64,000 bases of DNA from UBA2336 sp964419145 (GTDB lineage Bacteria; Bacteroidota; Bacteroidia; Cytophagales; Cyclobacteriaceae): NCBI GenBank assembly GCA_964419145.1, contig CAYQOM010000006.1:178225-242224 (forward strand). The letters run 5' to 3'. The number at the start of each line of letters is the position of its first letter. The stretch's first letter is position 1. Shown here piece after piece: positions 14,105 through 23,242 of this stretch. The translations under genes were made by a program, and so were the position numbers. Under the pieces are notes generated by a model, which saw only the letters and a list, made by a program, of their open reading frames with translations, was not told the origin of the DNA and ran no database searches.

Positions 14105-15010
14105 ATGCACATAAAGTACCACTCCGAATTTAAGAATCCCCAACAAGATAAAGCCTGGTTTGAAAACTGGGTGAAGCAGGTTGAGCGGGTTAATCAAAAA
14201 ACCTACTCCCATTTTAAAATTGATTCTTTGTTGGGTAAAACTGCAGTTTGGGGGCTGAATACTGACAATCAAAATCTGGAAACACTTGTCATTTTTCCGG
14301 GGGCACGCACATCCGCTTTGTTCTGGGATTTTGATAACAACTTGAATAATCTCGGCAAACCAGTCCGCCTTTTTATGGTCGAGACCAACGGTTTGCCTAA
14401 CTCCAGCGATGGTGATACACCCGATATTAAATCAAATGATTACGGAGCATGGGCTGCTGATATTTTGAATAAATTAGGCATTCAACAAGCTTACATTGCC
14501 GGTGCATCATTTGGCGGATTAATCTGTATGAAGTTGTGTGTCACAAATCCCGAAAAAGTTAAGTCTGCATTTCTTTTAAACCCAGGCTGTCTTCAGCCAT
14601 TCTCTCTTTCTTTCAAAAATTTGTATTACAACCTTCTTCCTATTGTTGCGCCTTCACCCAAAAACGTAAAAAAATTTCTTGATGCCGCGGTATTTTGTAA
14701 ACCCGAACACAAGCTTTCAGAAAGCAGCGAAAAACTCATCATTGATTATGAAGTTTTTGCGCTAACCCGTTATAAAGATAAAACTCAAAAGCCCTATTAC
14801 ATGAATGATGAATTGAGGCATGTCCAAAAAACAGATATACACTTGTTTGTGGGTGATCAGGATCTGTTGTTTCCCTACAACCAATCCATTAAAAACGCTA
14901 AAGCCAAATTATCTTCTTTAAAAGATGTTCTGGTATTTAAAAATGTAGGGCATGGAATAGAAACCTATTCAAAAGCAATCAAAGCTATTGGTGATAGAAT
15001 ATCAGCTTGA
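14105..15010 (+). CDS. Alpha/beta hydrolase
   Basis: A 301-residue alpha/beta hydrolase. The nucleophile elbow is GASFGG, preceded by the strand VIFPGARTS that forms the oxyanion side. An acid is likely within LFVGDQDLLFP, and the catalytic His is in NVGHGIE near the C-terminus. There is no signal peptide, so it is cytosolic; the substrate is unknown. It starts two bases after the acetyltransferase stop. Its 3' end overlaps the convergent glycogen synthase gene by nine bases. Confidence 0.88.
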   Translation: MHIKYHSEFKNPQQDKAWFENWVKQVERVNQKTYSHFKIDSLLGKTAVWGLNTDNQNLETLVIFPGARTSALFWDFDNNLNNLGKPVRLFMVETNGLPNSSDGDTPDIKSNDYGAWAADILNKLGIQQAYIAGASFGGLICMKLCVTNPEKVKSAFLLNPGCLQPFSLSFKNLYYNLLPIVAPSPKNVKKFLDAAVFCKPEHKLSESSEKLIIDYEVFALTRYKDKTQKPYYMNDELRHVQKTDIHLFVGDQDLLFPYNQSIKNAKAKLSSLKDVLVFKNVGHGIETYSKAIKAIGDRISA

Positions 15011-16831
15011 CTCCCGCATCACCCTCACATACGCCTCCTTGTAATGCTTAATCAAGTTTTGCCAGTCAAACTCAGCTGAGTGGTTTTCTACGTTGTTACG
15101 TTGCATGATGCGCTCACGCCTGGTTTGCTTTAAAAAGGCATACAACGCATCTGCCAATTGGTTGGCCGACCACTCAAAGGTTCGCTTACCACGCTCAATT
15201 ACGTACAAGCCGTATTGCGATGGATCGGTAGAATGGCGCAGAATGTAGTCGCCAAAACCTGATAAGTCGCTGGTTACAGCTGGCACACCGCTGGCCATGC
15301 ATTCCAATGGCGTGTAACCCCACGGCTCATAATAACTAGGAAAGATGCCCAAGTGACAACCACGCACAAACTGGCTGTATTCAATACCGAATAACGGATT
15401 GGAGGTGTTGATGAAATCCGGGTGATACACAATCTTAACTTTGTCTGACTGGTGGTTTAACAGATTATGCTGATGCACAAATTGCAAAATCTCATCGCCT
15501 TGTTCATCCACCAGTTTGTGTGTGTACACCAGCGGTGGCTTATTGCTCTTCCACGATTGTATCGTTCTGCGGTAGCGCAGCTTCCAGTATTCATCCACAA
15601 AGTCATTCAGGTTGGGCAACCGGTTATCCTGACTGGTGGTGCTGGCGTAAAATAGTCGCCTGCCCACTTGCTTTTGAATCGCATCACACGTTTGCCGCAC
15701 TTCTTCCATCACCCCACGCGATTGCAGTACTTCTGGTTTAATGCTGTAATAATCCCGCTTGGTTACAAAAAACATCACCACTGTTACATCAACCTGGTCT
15801 TTCTTCAAGCGTTCGTTGAGTAAGCGCAGGGCCTGAAGGGTTAAATCAAATCCTTTGTTCTTATACTCGTAACGGCCCGAGGTAAAAAAGTAAATGGTCT
15901 TGTCCAGGTCAAACGAATAGGATTGAAAGAAATGTCCCATCACAAACTGGTGAATCTCTTCTTTGTACTGTGCATGCAGGTTTTGAAATTCATGAAGCGC
16001 AACAAATCGCTCAATGTTCAGTCCGTTGGGTAGAATAACTTCAGGAATACGTTTTAGCAGGTGCTTGCATTCCCGTGCGGTAACGTCACTTACCGTAGTT
16101 AAAACATCGGCATGGTTGGCGCAGTTAAATTCAATTCGGGCTTCCGTTTCAATGCCGAATTTTTTTGCTTCTGTTTCCCACTTAAAAAACGGGAGATGCG
16201 CATAGAACTGTGGTGAGTTAATGGCCAGATGCCTGCCCAGTTGTGTAGCATGGGTAGTGAATATGGTACGTACCGGTAATTTCTTCTTCTTGATATCCAA
16301 AATAGGAAGCCCAGCCATCCACTCATGAAAATGTGCAATGATCGGTTCTTCCTTATCAGCAAACTGAATGAAGGTTTCGATGAACAACGAAGTTAAATAA
16401 CTAAAAGCCACCACACGGTTAATCAGCTCGTTATTTTCGGGCATGCCAATGCCGAAATCTTTCCACCAGGTGTACCGGATTTCACGAATCTGATCGGCAG
16501 TTAAACTATCCTGGTTTAACAAAATCACTTTGGGTCTTCCCGTTACCAACCACTCGGCATAGTACGCCTCAATGCCTTGCTCGCGCAAATGTTGAACAGT
16601 TAACCCAAAAGCGTCACTTAAATTTTCAAGCGGCTCGATCTCCGCCAATATGTTTTTCGATAGGTACGGGCCAATCAAACAATACGGCCCGTTTTTGTGC
16701 TCCATCATGGCTGGCACCTTCGATCGGATTACCGTGTAAATCCCTCCCACCTGGTTGCACACTTCCCAGGCTACTTCCAGCACCGTGGCTTTCGGAAAAT
16801 CGCTTGTTTCGGCTTGCTTTCTTTTTGGCAT
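15002..16831 (-). CDS. Glycogen synthase, GT3 (fungal/animal-like) family
   Basis: A 609-residue glycosyltransferase that extends alpha-1,4-glucan chains from a nucleotide-activated glucose. It shows the GT3 pattern rather than bacterial GlgA (GT5): N-terminal VLEVAWEVCNQVGGIYTVIR, then TTHATQLGRHLA, LPNGLNIERF, SGRYEYKNKGFD and the C-terminal PSYYEPWGYTPLECMASG with the ExxxxxxxE-type acid pair. No regulatory N- or C-terminal phosphorylation tails like those in animals are apparent. An alpha-glucan phosphorylase homologue is encoded elsewhere in the window (54545-56194). The gene is divergent from clpB. Confidence 0.9.
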   Translation of the reverse strand: MPKRKQAETSDFPKATVLEVAWEVCNQVGGIYTVIRSKVPAMMEHKNGPYCLIGPYLSKNILAEIEPLENLSDAFGLTVQHLREQGIEAYYAEWLVTGRPKVILLNQDSLTADQIREIRYTWWKDFGIGMPENNELINRVVAFSYLTSLFIETFIQFADKEEPIIAHFHEWMAGLPILDIKKKKLPVRTIFTTHATQLGRHLAINSPQFYAHLPFFKWETEAKKFGIETEARIEFNCANHADVLTTVSDVTARECKHLLKRIPEVILPNGLNIERFVALHEFQNLHAQYKEEIHQFVMGHFFQSYSFDLDKTIYFFTSGRYEYKNKGFDLTLQALRLLNERLKKDQVDVTVVMFFVTKRDYYSIKPEVLQSRGVMEEVRQTCDAIQKQVGRRLFYASTTSQDNRLPNLNDFVDEYWKLRYRRTIQSWKSNKPPLVYTHKLVDEQGDEILQFVHQHNLLNHQSDKVKIVYHPDFINTSNPLFGIEYSQFVRGCHLGIFPSYYEPWGYTPLECMASGVPAVTSDLSGFGDYILRHSTDPSQYGLYVIERGKRTFEWSANQLADALYAFLKQTRRERIMQRNNVENHSAEFDWQNLIKHYKEAYVRVMRESS

Positions 16832-16903
16832 AAAAGGCTGTTGTATTAAGTCAAAATGACCGTAACAGGTTTCTAAATCTAAAAATTTAATGACAAAAAT
16901 TCC

Positions 16904-16924
16904 TGAAAGTTGATCAAACTTTCA
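16904..16924. promoter_or_regulatory. Palindrome in the glycogen synthase-clpB intergenic region
   Basis: TGAAAGTT (16904-16911) and AACTTTCA (16917-16924) are exact inverse complements around GATCA. It lies 41 bases before the clpB ATG in the divergent 134-base gap. It is not the CIRCE element (TTAGCACTC-N9-GAGTGCTAA). It might be an operator for clpB or for the glycogen gene; this is inference from position and symmetry. Confidence 0.5.
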
Positions 16925-16965
16925 ATGGATTGTGTTTTGTGGAAAGAGCGTGAGAGAACACATTT

Positions 16966-19593
16966 ATGAACTTCGAGAAATTCACCATTAAATCGCAGGA
17001 AGCGTTACAAAAGTCGGCTGAGATTGCCATGGGTTTGCAGCAACAAGCCATTGAACCCGGGCACGTATTGAAAGCCATTTTTGAAACAGATGAGAATGTT
17101 ACTTCCTACCTGATTAAAAAACTGGCCGTCAATACAAGTGTATTACAAGCCCGGCTGGAAGAGTTGCTGAATTCCTATCCCAAAGTATCGGGCCAACAAC
17201 CATATCTATCAACGGCCACTAACACGCTTTTACAACAAGCTGAAAAAGAACTGCAAGAATTCAAAGACCAATACATTGCCGTTGAACATTTGCTGCTGGC
17301 GTTGCTGGCAGGAAAAGACAAGGCCGCGCAGGTGATGCGCGATGTCGGTTTTGAACGCTCTGGCCTTTTAAAAGCGATTAAAGAATTGCGTGGCGGATCA
17401 TCGGTAACGGATCAAAATGCCGAAGCGAAATACAAATCGCTTGAGCGCTATTCAAAAAACCTGAACGAGCTTGCTAAGAAGGGCAAAATCGATCCGGTAA
17501 TTGGCCGTGATGAAGAGATCAGGCGGGTGCTGCAAATTCTTTCACGCAGAACCAAAAACAACCCGATCCTTTTAGGTGAACCGGGTGTAGGAAAAACCGC
17601 GATTGTAGAAGGCATGGCACAACGCATCGTTGATGGCGATGTGCCTGAAAACCTGAAAACTAAAATCATTGCATCACTGGATATGGGCTTGCTGGTTGCA
17701 GGCGCCAAATATAAGGGCGAGTTTGAAGAACGTTTTAAAGCTGTTATCAAAGAGGTAACGGATTCCAACGGACAGATCATTTTGTTTATTGATGAAATCC
17801 ACACACTGATTGGTGCCGGAGGCGGTGGTGAAGGTGCGATGGATGCGGCCAACTTACTGAAGCCAGCATTGGCGCGGGGCGAATTGCATGCCATCGGTGC
17901 CACTACGTTAAAAGAATATCAAAAGTATATTGAGAAAGATAAAGCGCTGGAACGCAGGTTCCAATCGGTAATGGTTGATGAGCCTTCGATGGAGGATTCG
18001 ATTTCCATCCTTCGTGGGATAAAAGATAAATACGAACTGCACCACGGTGTACGTATTAAAGACGATGCGGTAATCTCTGCAGTAGAACTTTCGAGTCGCT
18101 ACATCAGTGACCGTTTCTTACCAGATAAGGCCATTGACCTGATGGATGAAGCTGCCTCCAAGCTTCGGTTGGAGATGGATTCGTTGCCTGAAGAACTGGA
18201 TGAGCTCAACCGAAGAATCATGCAACTGGAAATTGAGCGCGAGGCCATCCGTAGGGAAAAAGACAAAGAGAAGGAAACCACACTCAGCAAGGAAATTGCT
18301 GACCTGTCGGAAGAACGCAATACCCTGAAAGCAAAATGGGAAAGCGAGAAGGAAGTGGTGCAGGGAATTCAAAAAACCAAGGAGGCTATTGATAAACTGA
18401 AGTTTGAAGCTGAGCAAGCTGAAAAAGCTGGCGATTACGGAAAAGTTGCTGAAATCCGCTACGGTAAAATAACGGAAGCAGAAAAACGTCTTAATGAATA
18501 TCAGCAACAGATGAAAAAAATGCAGGGTGAAAAATCCCTGTTAAAGGAAGAAGTAGACAGTGAAGACATCGCGGAAGTAGTGGCCCGCTGGACCGGCATA
18601 CCCGTTTCAAAAATGTTGCAGAGTGAGCGCGAGAAATTACTGAGCCTGGAAGACGAATTAAGTAAGCGCGTTGCCGGACAGGAAGAGGCCATTCAGGCAT
18701 TAAGCGATGCTGTGCGGAGAAGTCGTGCGGGTTTGCAAGACCCCAAACGCCCGATTGGTTCGTTCATCTTTATGGGAACAACCGGTGTAGGAAAAACAGA
18801 GTTATCGAAAGCGTTGGCTGAATACCTGTTCAACGATGAGCATGCGATGGTGCGTATTGACATGAGTGAGTATCAGGAGCGCCACAGCGTGAGCCGATTA
18901 ATTGGTGCACCTCCGGGCTATGTGGGTTACGATGAAGGCGGGCAGCTTACAGAGGCCATTCGCAGAAAACCGTATTCGGTAATTCTGTTAGATGAAATTG
19001 AAAAAGCGCATCCAGATGTGTTCAACATTTTGTTACAAGTATTGGATGATGGAAGGTTAACGGATAATAAAGGTCGTGTAGCCAACTTTAAGAATACCAT
19101 CATCATCATGACCACCAACATTGGTTCGCACATCATCCAGGAAAACTTCGAAAAAATAACTGATGATAATTATTTCGAAGTAATTGAAGGTACGAAAGAA
19201 GAAGTGCTGACGTTATTAAGGAAATCCGTTCGGCCGGAATTTGTGAACCGCATTGATGAGATCATTATGTTCCGTCCGTTGAGCCGAAAAGACATCCGTA
19301 AGATTGTGGATATCCAGGTTGACCTGGTACGCAAGCGGCTGGAGGAAGCCGGAATTAAAATAGAAATTTCGGATGCAGCGCGTGACCGGCTGGCGAAAAT
19401 CGGGTACGACCCGCAGTTTGGCGCCCGACCGTTGAAACGCGTTATGCAGCGTGAGGTGCTGAATGAGCTGTCGAAACAGATATTGGCCGGAAAAGTTCAC
19501 AAGGACTCGGTTATTTTCATCGATATCAAAAACGAAAATGAATTCGTTTTCGAGAACCTTGAGGCGGCCACAATTGTTAATGAATTGAGTTAA
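16966..19593 (+). CDS. clpB: ATP-dependent protein disaggregase ClpB
   Basis: An 875-residue Hsp100 chaperone that, with DnaK, solubilises aggregated protein. Domains in order: Clp N domain (1-145), AAA-1 with Walker A GEPGVGKTAIVEG near residue 206, the coiled-coil M domain (about 405-530) characteristic of ClpB, and AAA-2 with Walker A GTTGVGKTELSKAL near 606 and sensor/arginine regions (GARPLKRVMQREV). Length matches the family. It is a single gene followed by a strong terminator at 19695-19728. Heat control is expected for the family; the upstream palindrome at 16904-16924 is a candidate site. Confidence 0.97.
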   Translation: MNFEKFTIKSQEALQKSAEIAMGLQQQAIEPGHVLKAIFETDENVTSYLIKKLAVNTSVLQARLEELLNSYPKVSGQQPYLSTATNTLLQQAEKELQEFKDQYIAVEHLLLALLAGKDKAAQVMRDVGFERSGLLKAIKELRGGSSVTDQNAEAKYKSLERYSKNLNELAKKGKIDPVIGRDEEIRRVLQILSRRTKNNPILLGEPGVGKTAIVEGMAQRIVDGDVPENLKTKIIASLDMGLLVAGAKYKGEFEERFKAVIKEVTDSNGQIILFIDEIHTLIGAGGGGEGAMDAANLLKPALARGELHAIGATTLKEYQKYIEKDKALERRFQSVMVDEPSMEDSISILRGIKDKYELHHGVRIKDDAVISAVELSSRYISDRFLPDKAIDLMDEAASKLRLEMDSLPEELDELNRRIMQLEIEREAIRREKDKEKETTLSKEIADLSEERNTLKAKWESEKEVVQGIQKTKEAIDKLKFEAEQAEKAGDYGKVAEIRYGKITEAEKRLNEYQQQMKKMQGEKSLLKEEVDSEDIAEVVARWTGIPVSKMLQSEREKLLSLEDELSKRVAGQEEAIQALSDAVRRSRAGLQDPKRPIGSFIFMGTTGVGKTELSKALAEYLFNDEHAMVRIDMSEYQERHSVSRLIGAPPGYVGYDEGGQLTEAIRRKPYSVILLDEIEKAHPDVFNILLQVLDDGRLTDNKGRVANFKNTIIIMTTNIGSHIIQENFEKITDDNYFEVIEGTKEEVLTLLRKSVRPEFVNRIDEIIMFRPLSRKDIRKIVDIQVDLVRKRLEEAGIKIEISDAARDRLAKIGYDPQFGARPLKRVMQREVLNELSKQILAGKVHKDSVIFIDIKNENEFVFENLEAATIVNELS

Positions 19594-19604
19594 GGATTGA
19601 CATT

Positions 19605-19641
19605 CTCCGTAGCCGGCCTGTCCGGCATTCCCCTCGCGGAG
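19605..19641 (+). repeat. Nested inverted repeats downstream of clpB
   Basis: CTCCG (19605-19609) pairs with CGGAG (19637-19641), and inside it GCCGG (19612-19616) pairs with CCGGC (19622-19626), giving a two-tier structure. It lacks a T-run, so it is more likely a dispersed palindrome than the terminator, which follows 54 bases later. Confidence 0.4.
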
Positions 19642-19694
19642 AAATTCTGCGAAAGCAAGGATTGAGGGTTTGGTTAGAGGGGTTTGGTTGAATA

Positions 19695-19728
19695 CCCCGC
19701 TTAGGAAACTGAGCGGGGTTTCTTTTTA
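19695..19728 (+). terminator. Intrinsic terminator after clpB
   Basis: CCCCGCT (19695-19701) and AGCGGGG (19712-19718) form a GC-rich stem around a ten-base loop, followed by TTTCTTTTT. This is a standard rho-independent terminator for clpB and insulates the porin gene that starts at 19771. Confidence 0.9.
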
Positions 19729-19770
19729 TACCTGATCAAAGTTTTGGCATCTTTGAGAGATTTTTAAACC

Positions 19771-20973
19771 ATGCGCTCCTACACAAAAGTCTTTTTCATC
19801 GGGTCGTTTCTTTTCATAAGCACCCTTACCGCCTTTGGACAGGCCGAAATTTCGCCATCACCTTATTTTACCTACGGCAGCGGACTGGGTATGATTTCTC
19901 CCGACAGTCTGTTTATGCTGAATATCCGTTTCCGGATGCAAAACCGGGCGGCCTTTACCACCGTTGACGAAAATGACTTGTCTATTGACCAGGTTGAGGC
20001 ACGCGTAAGGCGACTGAGACTTCGTTTTGAGGGGTTTATTTATACACCCAAATTATACTACCTGATTCAGCTGGCCTTTTCCCGGGCAGATATGGATTAC
20101 GATGATACCGGGTTTCCGAATGTAATTCGTGATGCTATGGTGATCTATCGGTTTAACGAACACTTTGCCATTGGCCTTGGCCAGACCAAACTTCCTGGAA
20201 ACCGTCAGCGGGTAAACTCATCGGGCGATCTTCAATTGCCCGATCGATCCATAGTGAATTCAACGTTTAACATCGATCGTGATTTTGGCGCACAGGTTTA
20301 CTATAACAACAACATTCAGGGCTTTCATTACGTACTTCGTGGCGCCATCTCCTCCGGTGATGGACGAAACATCAACGCTTCTGATCGTGGACTTGCCTAT
20401 ACCGGCCGGTTGGAGTTGCTGCCATTAGGTCGCTTTACGAATGGTGGCGATTACTTTGAAGGCGACCTGGTGCGTGAATCCAAGCCAAAAATTTCTGTGG
20501 GGCTAACGCTCACTTCCAATCAGGATGCTATTCGAACAGGTGGACAACTCGGAACATTTCTGTACGAACCCCGCGACATCGAAACACGCATGCTTGATTT
20601 TCTTTACAAACATAACGGTTGGTCGTTGTCCACTGAATTTTTGAAACGCACTTCACCAAATCCCCTAACCCAAAACACCGATGGCGACATCCGCTATGTG
20701 TATGCAGGTCATGGCGAGAATTACCAGGCCAGTTATCTGTTCAAGAAAAACTATGAATTAACCGGAAGGTTTTCGCGTGTTCGGCCGGATGCACCCATTC
20801 AATTATTTGAGGAAGAAGTGAAGCAATACACATTAGGTGCTACCAAATATATTCGCGGTCACCGGTTAAAATTGCAGGCCGATGTTACCTATGAACAAAA
20901 CCATTGGCTTCAGGATACGAATACTGATTTAAACCGCTGGCAGTTTCGCTTGCAGATTGAAGCGGGTATCTGA
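19771..20973 (+). CDS. Outer membrane porin, OprP/OprO (phosphate-selective porin) family
   Basis: A 400-residue beta-barrel with a signal peptide (FFIGSFLFISTLTAFGQ). Family features are LNIRFRMQNRAAF, VRRLRLRFEGFIYTPKLYYLIQLAFSR and QTKLPGNRQRVNSSGDLQLPDRSI, plus alternating amphipathic strands to the C-terminal WQFRLQIEAGI. Such porins pass small anions across the outer membrane; the phosphate selectivity of Pseudomonas OprP cannot be assumed. It is a single gene between the clpB terminator and the convergent epimerase gene. Confidence 0.85.
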   Translation: MRSYTKVFFIGSFLFISTLTAFGQAEISPSPYFTYGSGLGMISPDSLFMLNIRFRMQNRAAFTTVDENDLSIDQVEARVRRLRLRFEGFIYTPKLYYLIQLAFSRADMDYDDTGFPNVIRDAMVIYRFNEHFAIGLGQTKLPGNRQRVNSSGDLQLPDRSIVNSTFNIDRDFGAQVYYNNNIQGFHYVLRGAISSGDGRNINASDRGLAYTGRLELLPLGRFTNGGDYFEGDLVRESKPKISVGLTLTSNQDAIRTGGQLGTFLYEPRDIETRMLDFLYKHNGWSLSTEFLKRTSPNPLTQNTDGDIRYVYAGHGENYQASYLFKKNYELTGRFSRVRPDAPIQLFEEEVKQYTLGATKYIRGHRLKLQADVTYEQNHWLQDTNTDLNRWQFRLQIEAGI

Positions 20974-20979
20974 AAACTG

Positions 20980-22050
20980 TTAACCGATTCTTTCTACGCC
21001 CAACCCGGGTTTATCGGAGCAATACATGATTCCGTCCTTCAAGATAAAGCCTCCCTTTACTACATCCTTGCCTAAGTCGAGGCTTCCATCCAGATCGATG
21101 TATTTTGTGTTGGAGCAAGCAAATGCAGCGTGTAAAGCAGCTGTAATGCTTACAATGCTCTCATCGTTACAACCCCAGAACAAATCAATGCCCTCATGAA
21201 GAGCGATGTCGGCAATTTTTAAGCCTTGCGAAACACCGCCACACTTCATCAATTTAATATTAAATATACCGCAGGCCCGAGGGGGTTTAACCAACTCAAG
21301 TGCATGCACGGGTGAAATCAGGGATTCATCAGCAGCAATTACTTCACGAACTTCATCGGGCAGCGCTTTCATTTCCGAAATCGCTTTAGCCGGGAGTGGC
21401 TGTTCAATCAACTCAATTTTTAAATGCTTAGTCTGTTGATAAAAGGCAATGGTTTGCGCTGAATCATACCCCTGGTTGGCATCAATGCGAATGGCATAGT
21501 CATACCCGAATTGTTCGCGCATCTTAACCATGCGTTCAATATCTTCTTCCAGGTCTTTACCCAACTTTACTTTAATGGCCTTAAATCCTTGTTTCAGATA
21601 ATCATCTGTCTCTTTCAGTGTTTCCGTTACATTCTTAATGCCGATTGTGTTTGATGTTGGCATTGACTGAATTTTCTGCCCAAGGTATTTTACCAACGGA
21701 ATGCCCAGAAATTTGGTAAACGCATCGTGTAAGGCAATATCCAATGCGGCTCGTGCAGCCGGGTTTTTTGGAAACTTCTGCCAAACCTCAAACGCGAGTT
21801 GCTTTATTTCCCGAATATCACGACCAACCAAAAACTCAAGATTTCTTTCCTGAAGCGCATCCAATGTTTGAGTCAGGTTTTCACCCACTACATATTCGCT
21901 TGGATTGCCTGAGCCAATACCTGTGGTACCATCAGCCAATGTAATTTCCACAAAGGCATTGCGCACCTCATCCACCGTTTTAAAGGCAATGGTGTACGGC
22001 TTTGTATTGCCCAGGTCTGCACTCCAGATTTTTATATCCTTGATTTTCAT
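20980..22050 (-). CDS. Enolase-superfamily epimerase: dipeptide epimerase or DgcA-like N-acetyl-D-glutamate racemase
   Basis: A 356-residue member of the muconate-lactonising subgroup. Visible catalytic residues are the KxK base pair (Lys160, Lys162 in AIKVKLGKD), metal ligands Asp190 (RIDANQGY), Glu216 (ELIEQPLP) and Asp241 (AADES), and the opposite base Lys266 (NIKLMKCGG). A DxD pair (319-321) near the C-terminus is typical of dipeptide epimerases, where it binds the substrate amine. It is followed upstream in the same operon by a DUF1611 protein 27 bases away. That pairing is the arrangement of the DgcA/DgcN D-glutamate pathway, so the substrate could be N-acetyl-D-glutamate instead of L-Ala-D-Glu. 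Sequence alone does not settle which. Confidence 0.85.
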   Translation of the reverse strand: MKIKDIKIWSADLGNTKPYTIAFKTVDEVRNAFVEITLADGTTGIGSGNPSEYVVGENLTQTLDALQERNLEFLVGRDIREIKQLAFEVWQKFPKNPAARAALDIALHDAFTKFLGIPLVKYLGQKIQSMPTSNTIGIKNVTETLKETDDYLKQGFKAIKVKLGKDLEEDIERMVKMREQFGYDYAIRIDANQGYDSAQTIAFYQQTKHLKIELIEQPLPAKAISEMKALPDEVREVIAADESLISPVHALELVKPPRACGIFNIKLMKCGGVSQGLKIADIALHEGIDLFWGCNDESIVSITAALHAAFACSNTKYIDLDGSLDLGKDVVKGGFILKDGIMYCSDKPGLGVERIG

Positions 22051-22077
22051 GATTGCGATTTGAGTTTGTGATTGAGA

Positions 22078-23145
22078 TCAGCCTTTGCGTTGCTTCAACA
22101 GATTTTCAAAAACCGTTACCAGCTTGTCGACACCATCTTCGAGCGGAAGTACTACCGGAATGTTTAGTTCTGCTTCCGTTTGCTTCGCCCATTCGCGCGC
22201 TTCCTCGGTTTTCATTTTCATGGTGTTTACGGTAATGCCAACCGTATTGGCTCCATAAATTTTTATCAGATCAATTTCATCCTTAACGGCAGGAATGTAT
22301 GCCGGATAGTATTCCATGTCTTTGTATTGCTTACGTGCCGGATTGTGTTGCAAAATGACCACATCGGCATCAGCCGACACAATCCATTCGGCACCAGCTG
22401 GTCCGCTTGGGTTGCGCAAAGAAGACTGACCTTCAATAAACATAATATCGGGTTTTACATCCTGATAGCATTGCCAGATGGCATGCTCCATCTCGCCTGA
22501 GATAAAATCATTCAGCGTTGAATCGAAAATGAAACCATACTTCGCACCTTGCATCCATCCGGTTTGACCGGTGTAAATCATTTCCGCTTTATAACCCGCT
22601 TTGGTCATCGCTTCGGTAAGAATACGCGAAGTGGTTCGCTTGCCTAAAGCACAGTCGGTGCCGAGTACTGCCACCTTGAGTGATTTCACTTCCTTGATCT
22701 TCCCGTTCCAGAAATGGAGATCTTTGAATTTTTTCGGCTTACGAACATCTATAATTTCAAGGCCCTTTGCTTTCGCCAATGATGCGAGATCTTCATGATC
22801 AGACACATAATCATGCAGACCGTTGACTATACTCAGGTTGTTTTCAAGGGCTTCCTTCAACATCGCCATGAGCGACTCCGGTATTACCCCTCCTTTTGTA
22901 GCCACACCAATAACACAGTATTGTGCCTTCTCAGGAGATTTTTTTACGAATTCAGAAATCGACTCATAAATAGGCATGTTCCGGTTTTTGCCATCCAGCA
23001 CCTCACCGGCATCCTTTCCAGCCAATTTATGATCGATAAAGCCAAGAAGATTGAAACGCTCCGTTCCACGAATAAGGCCGTGTGCGGTTTTTGCGTTGCT
23101 GCTATCCAGATAGCCGCCTGTAATTACAATTGCGTTGGTTTTCAT
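22078..23145 (-). CDS. DUF1611 P-loop protein, DgcN-like (D-glutamate N-acetyltransferase family)
   Basis: A 355-residue protein: an N-terminal Rossmann-like domain (1-150, YCVIGVATKGGVIPES) and a C-terminal P-loop domain with GTDCALGKRT at 162-171, followed by MFIEGQSSLRNPSGP. This is the DUF1611 architecture. A family member, DgcN, acetylates D-glutamate before racemisation by DgcA, and the neighbouring gene encodes a racemase of the right type. The pair therefore likely converts a D-amino acid (probably D-Glu from peptidoglycan) to a usable L form. The assignment relies on family and neighbourhood. Confidence 0.8.
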   Translation of the reverse strand: MKTNAIVITGGYLDSSNAKTAHGLIRGTERFNLLGFIDHKLAGKDAGEVLDGKNRNMPIYESISEFVKKSPEKAQYCVIGVATKGGVIPESLMAMLKEALENNLSIVNGLHDYVSDHEDLASLAKAKGLEIIDVRKPKKFKDLHFWNGKIKEVKSLKVAVLGTDCALGKRTTSRILTEAMTKAGYKAEMIYTGQTGWMQGAKYGFIFDSTLNDFISGEMEHAIWQCYQDVKPDIMFIEGQSSLRNPSGPAGAEWIVSADADVVILQHNPARKQYKDMEYYPAYIPAVKDEIDLIKIYGANTVGITVNTMKMKTEEAREWAKQTEAELNIPVVLPLEDGVDKLVTVFENLLKQRKG

Positions 23146-23214
23146 AGGGTTTGGAAAAAGGCGAAAATCAGGGATAAATAAGAGTTTTCAAAGGGCAGCG
23201 CGGGCTATTTTCAC

Positions 23215-23222
23215 TAATTTTG
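23215..23222 (+). promoter_or_regulatory. Candidate -7 box TAATTTTG
   Basis: A TAnnTTTG element 21 bases upstream of the ATG at 23243, with the Shine-Dalgarno-like AAAGGAGG following at 23231-23238. No TTTG stands at the usual distance, so only half of the promoter is supported. Confidence 0.4.
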
Positions 23223-23242
23223 CAGAAAGGAAAGGAGGCCAT

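Noticed and set aside
16832..16965. CIRCE element upstream of clpB
   Set aside because: No TTAGCACTC-N9-GAGTGCTAA is found; only the different palindrome at 16904-16924 is present.
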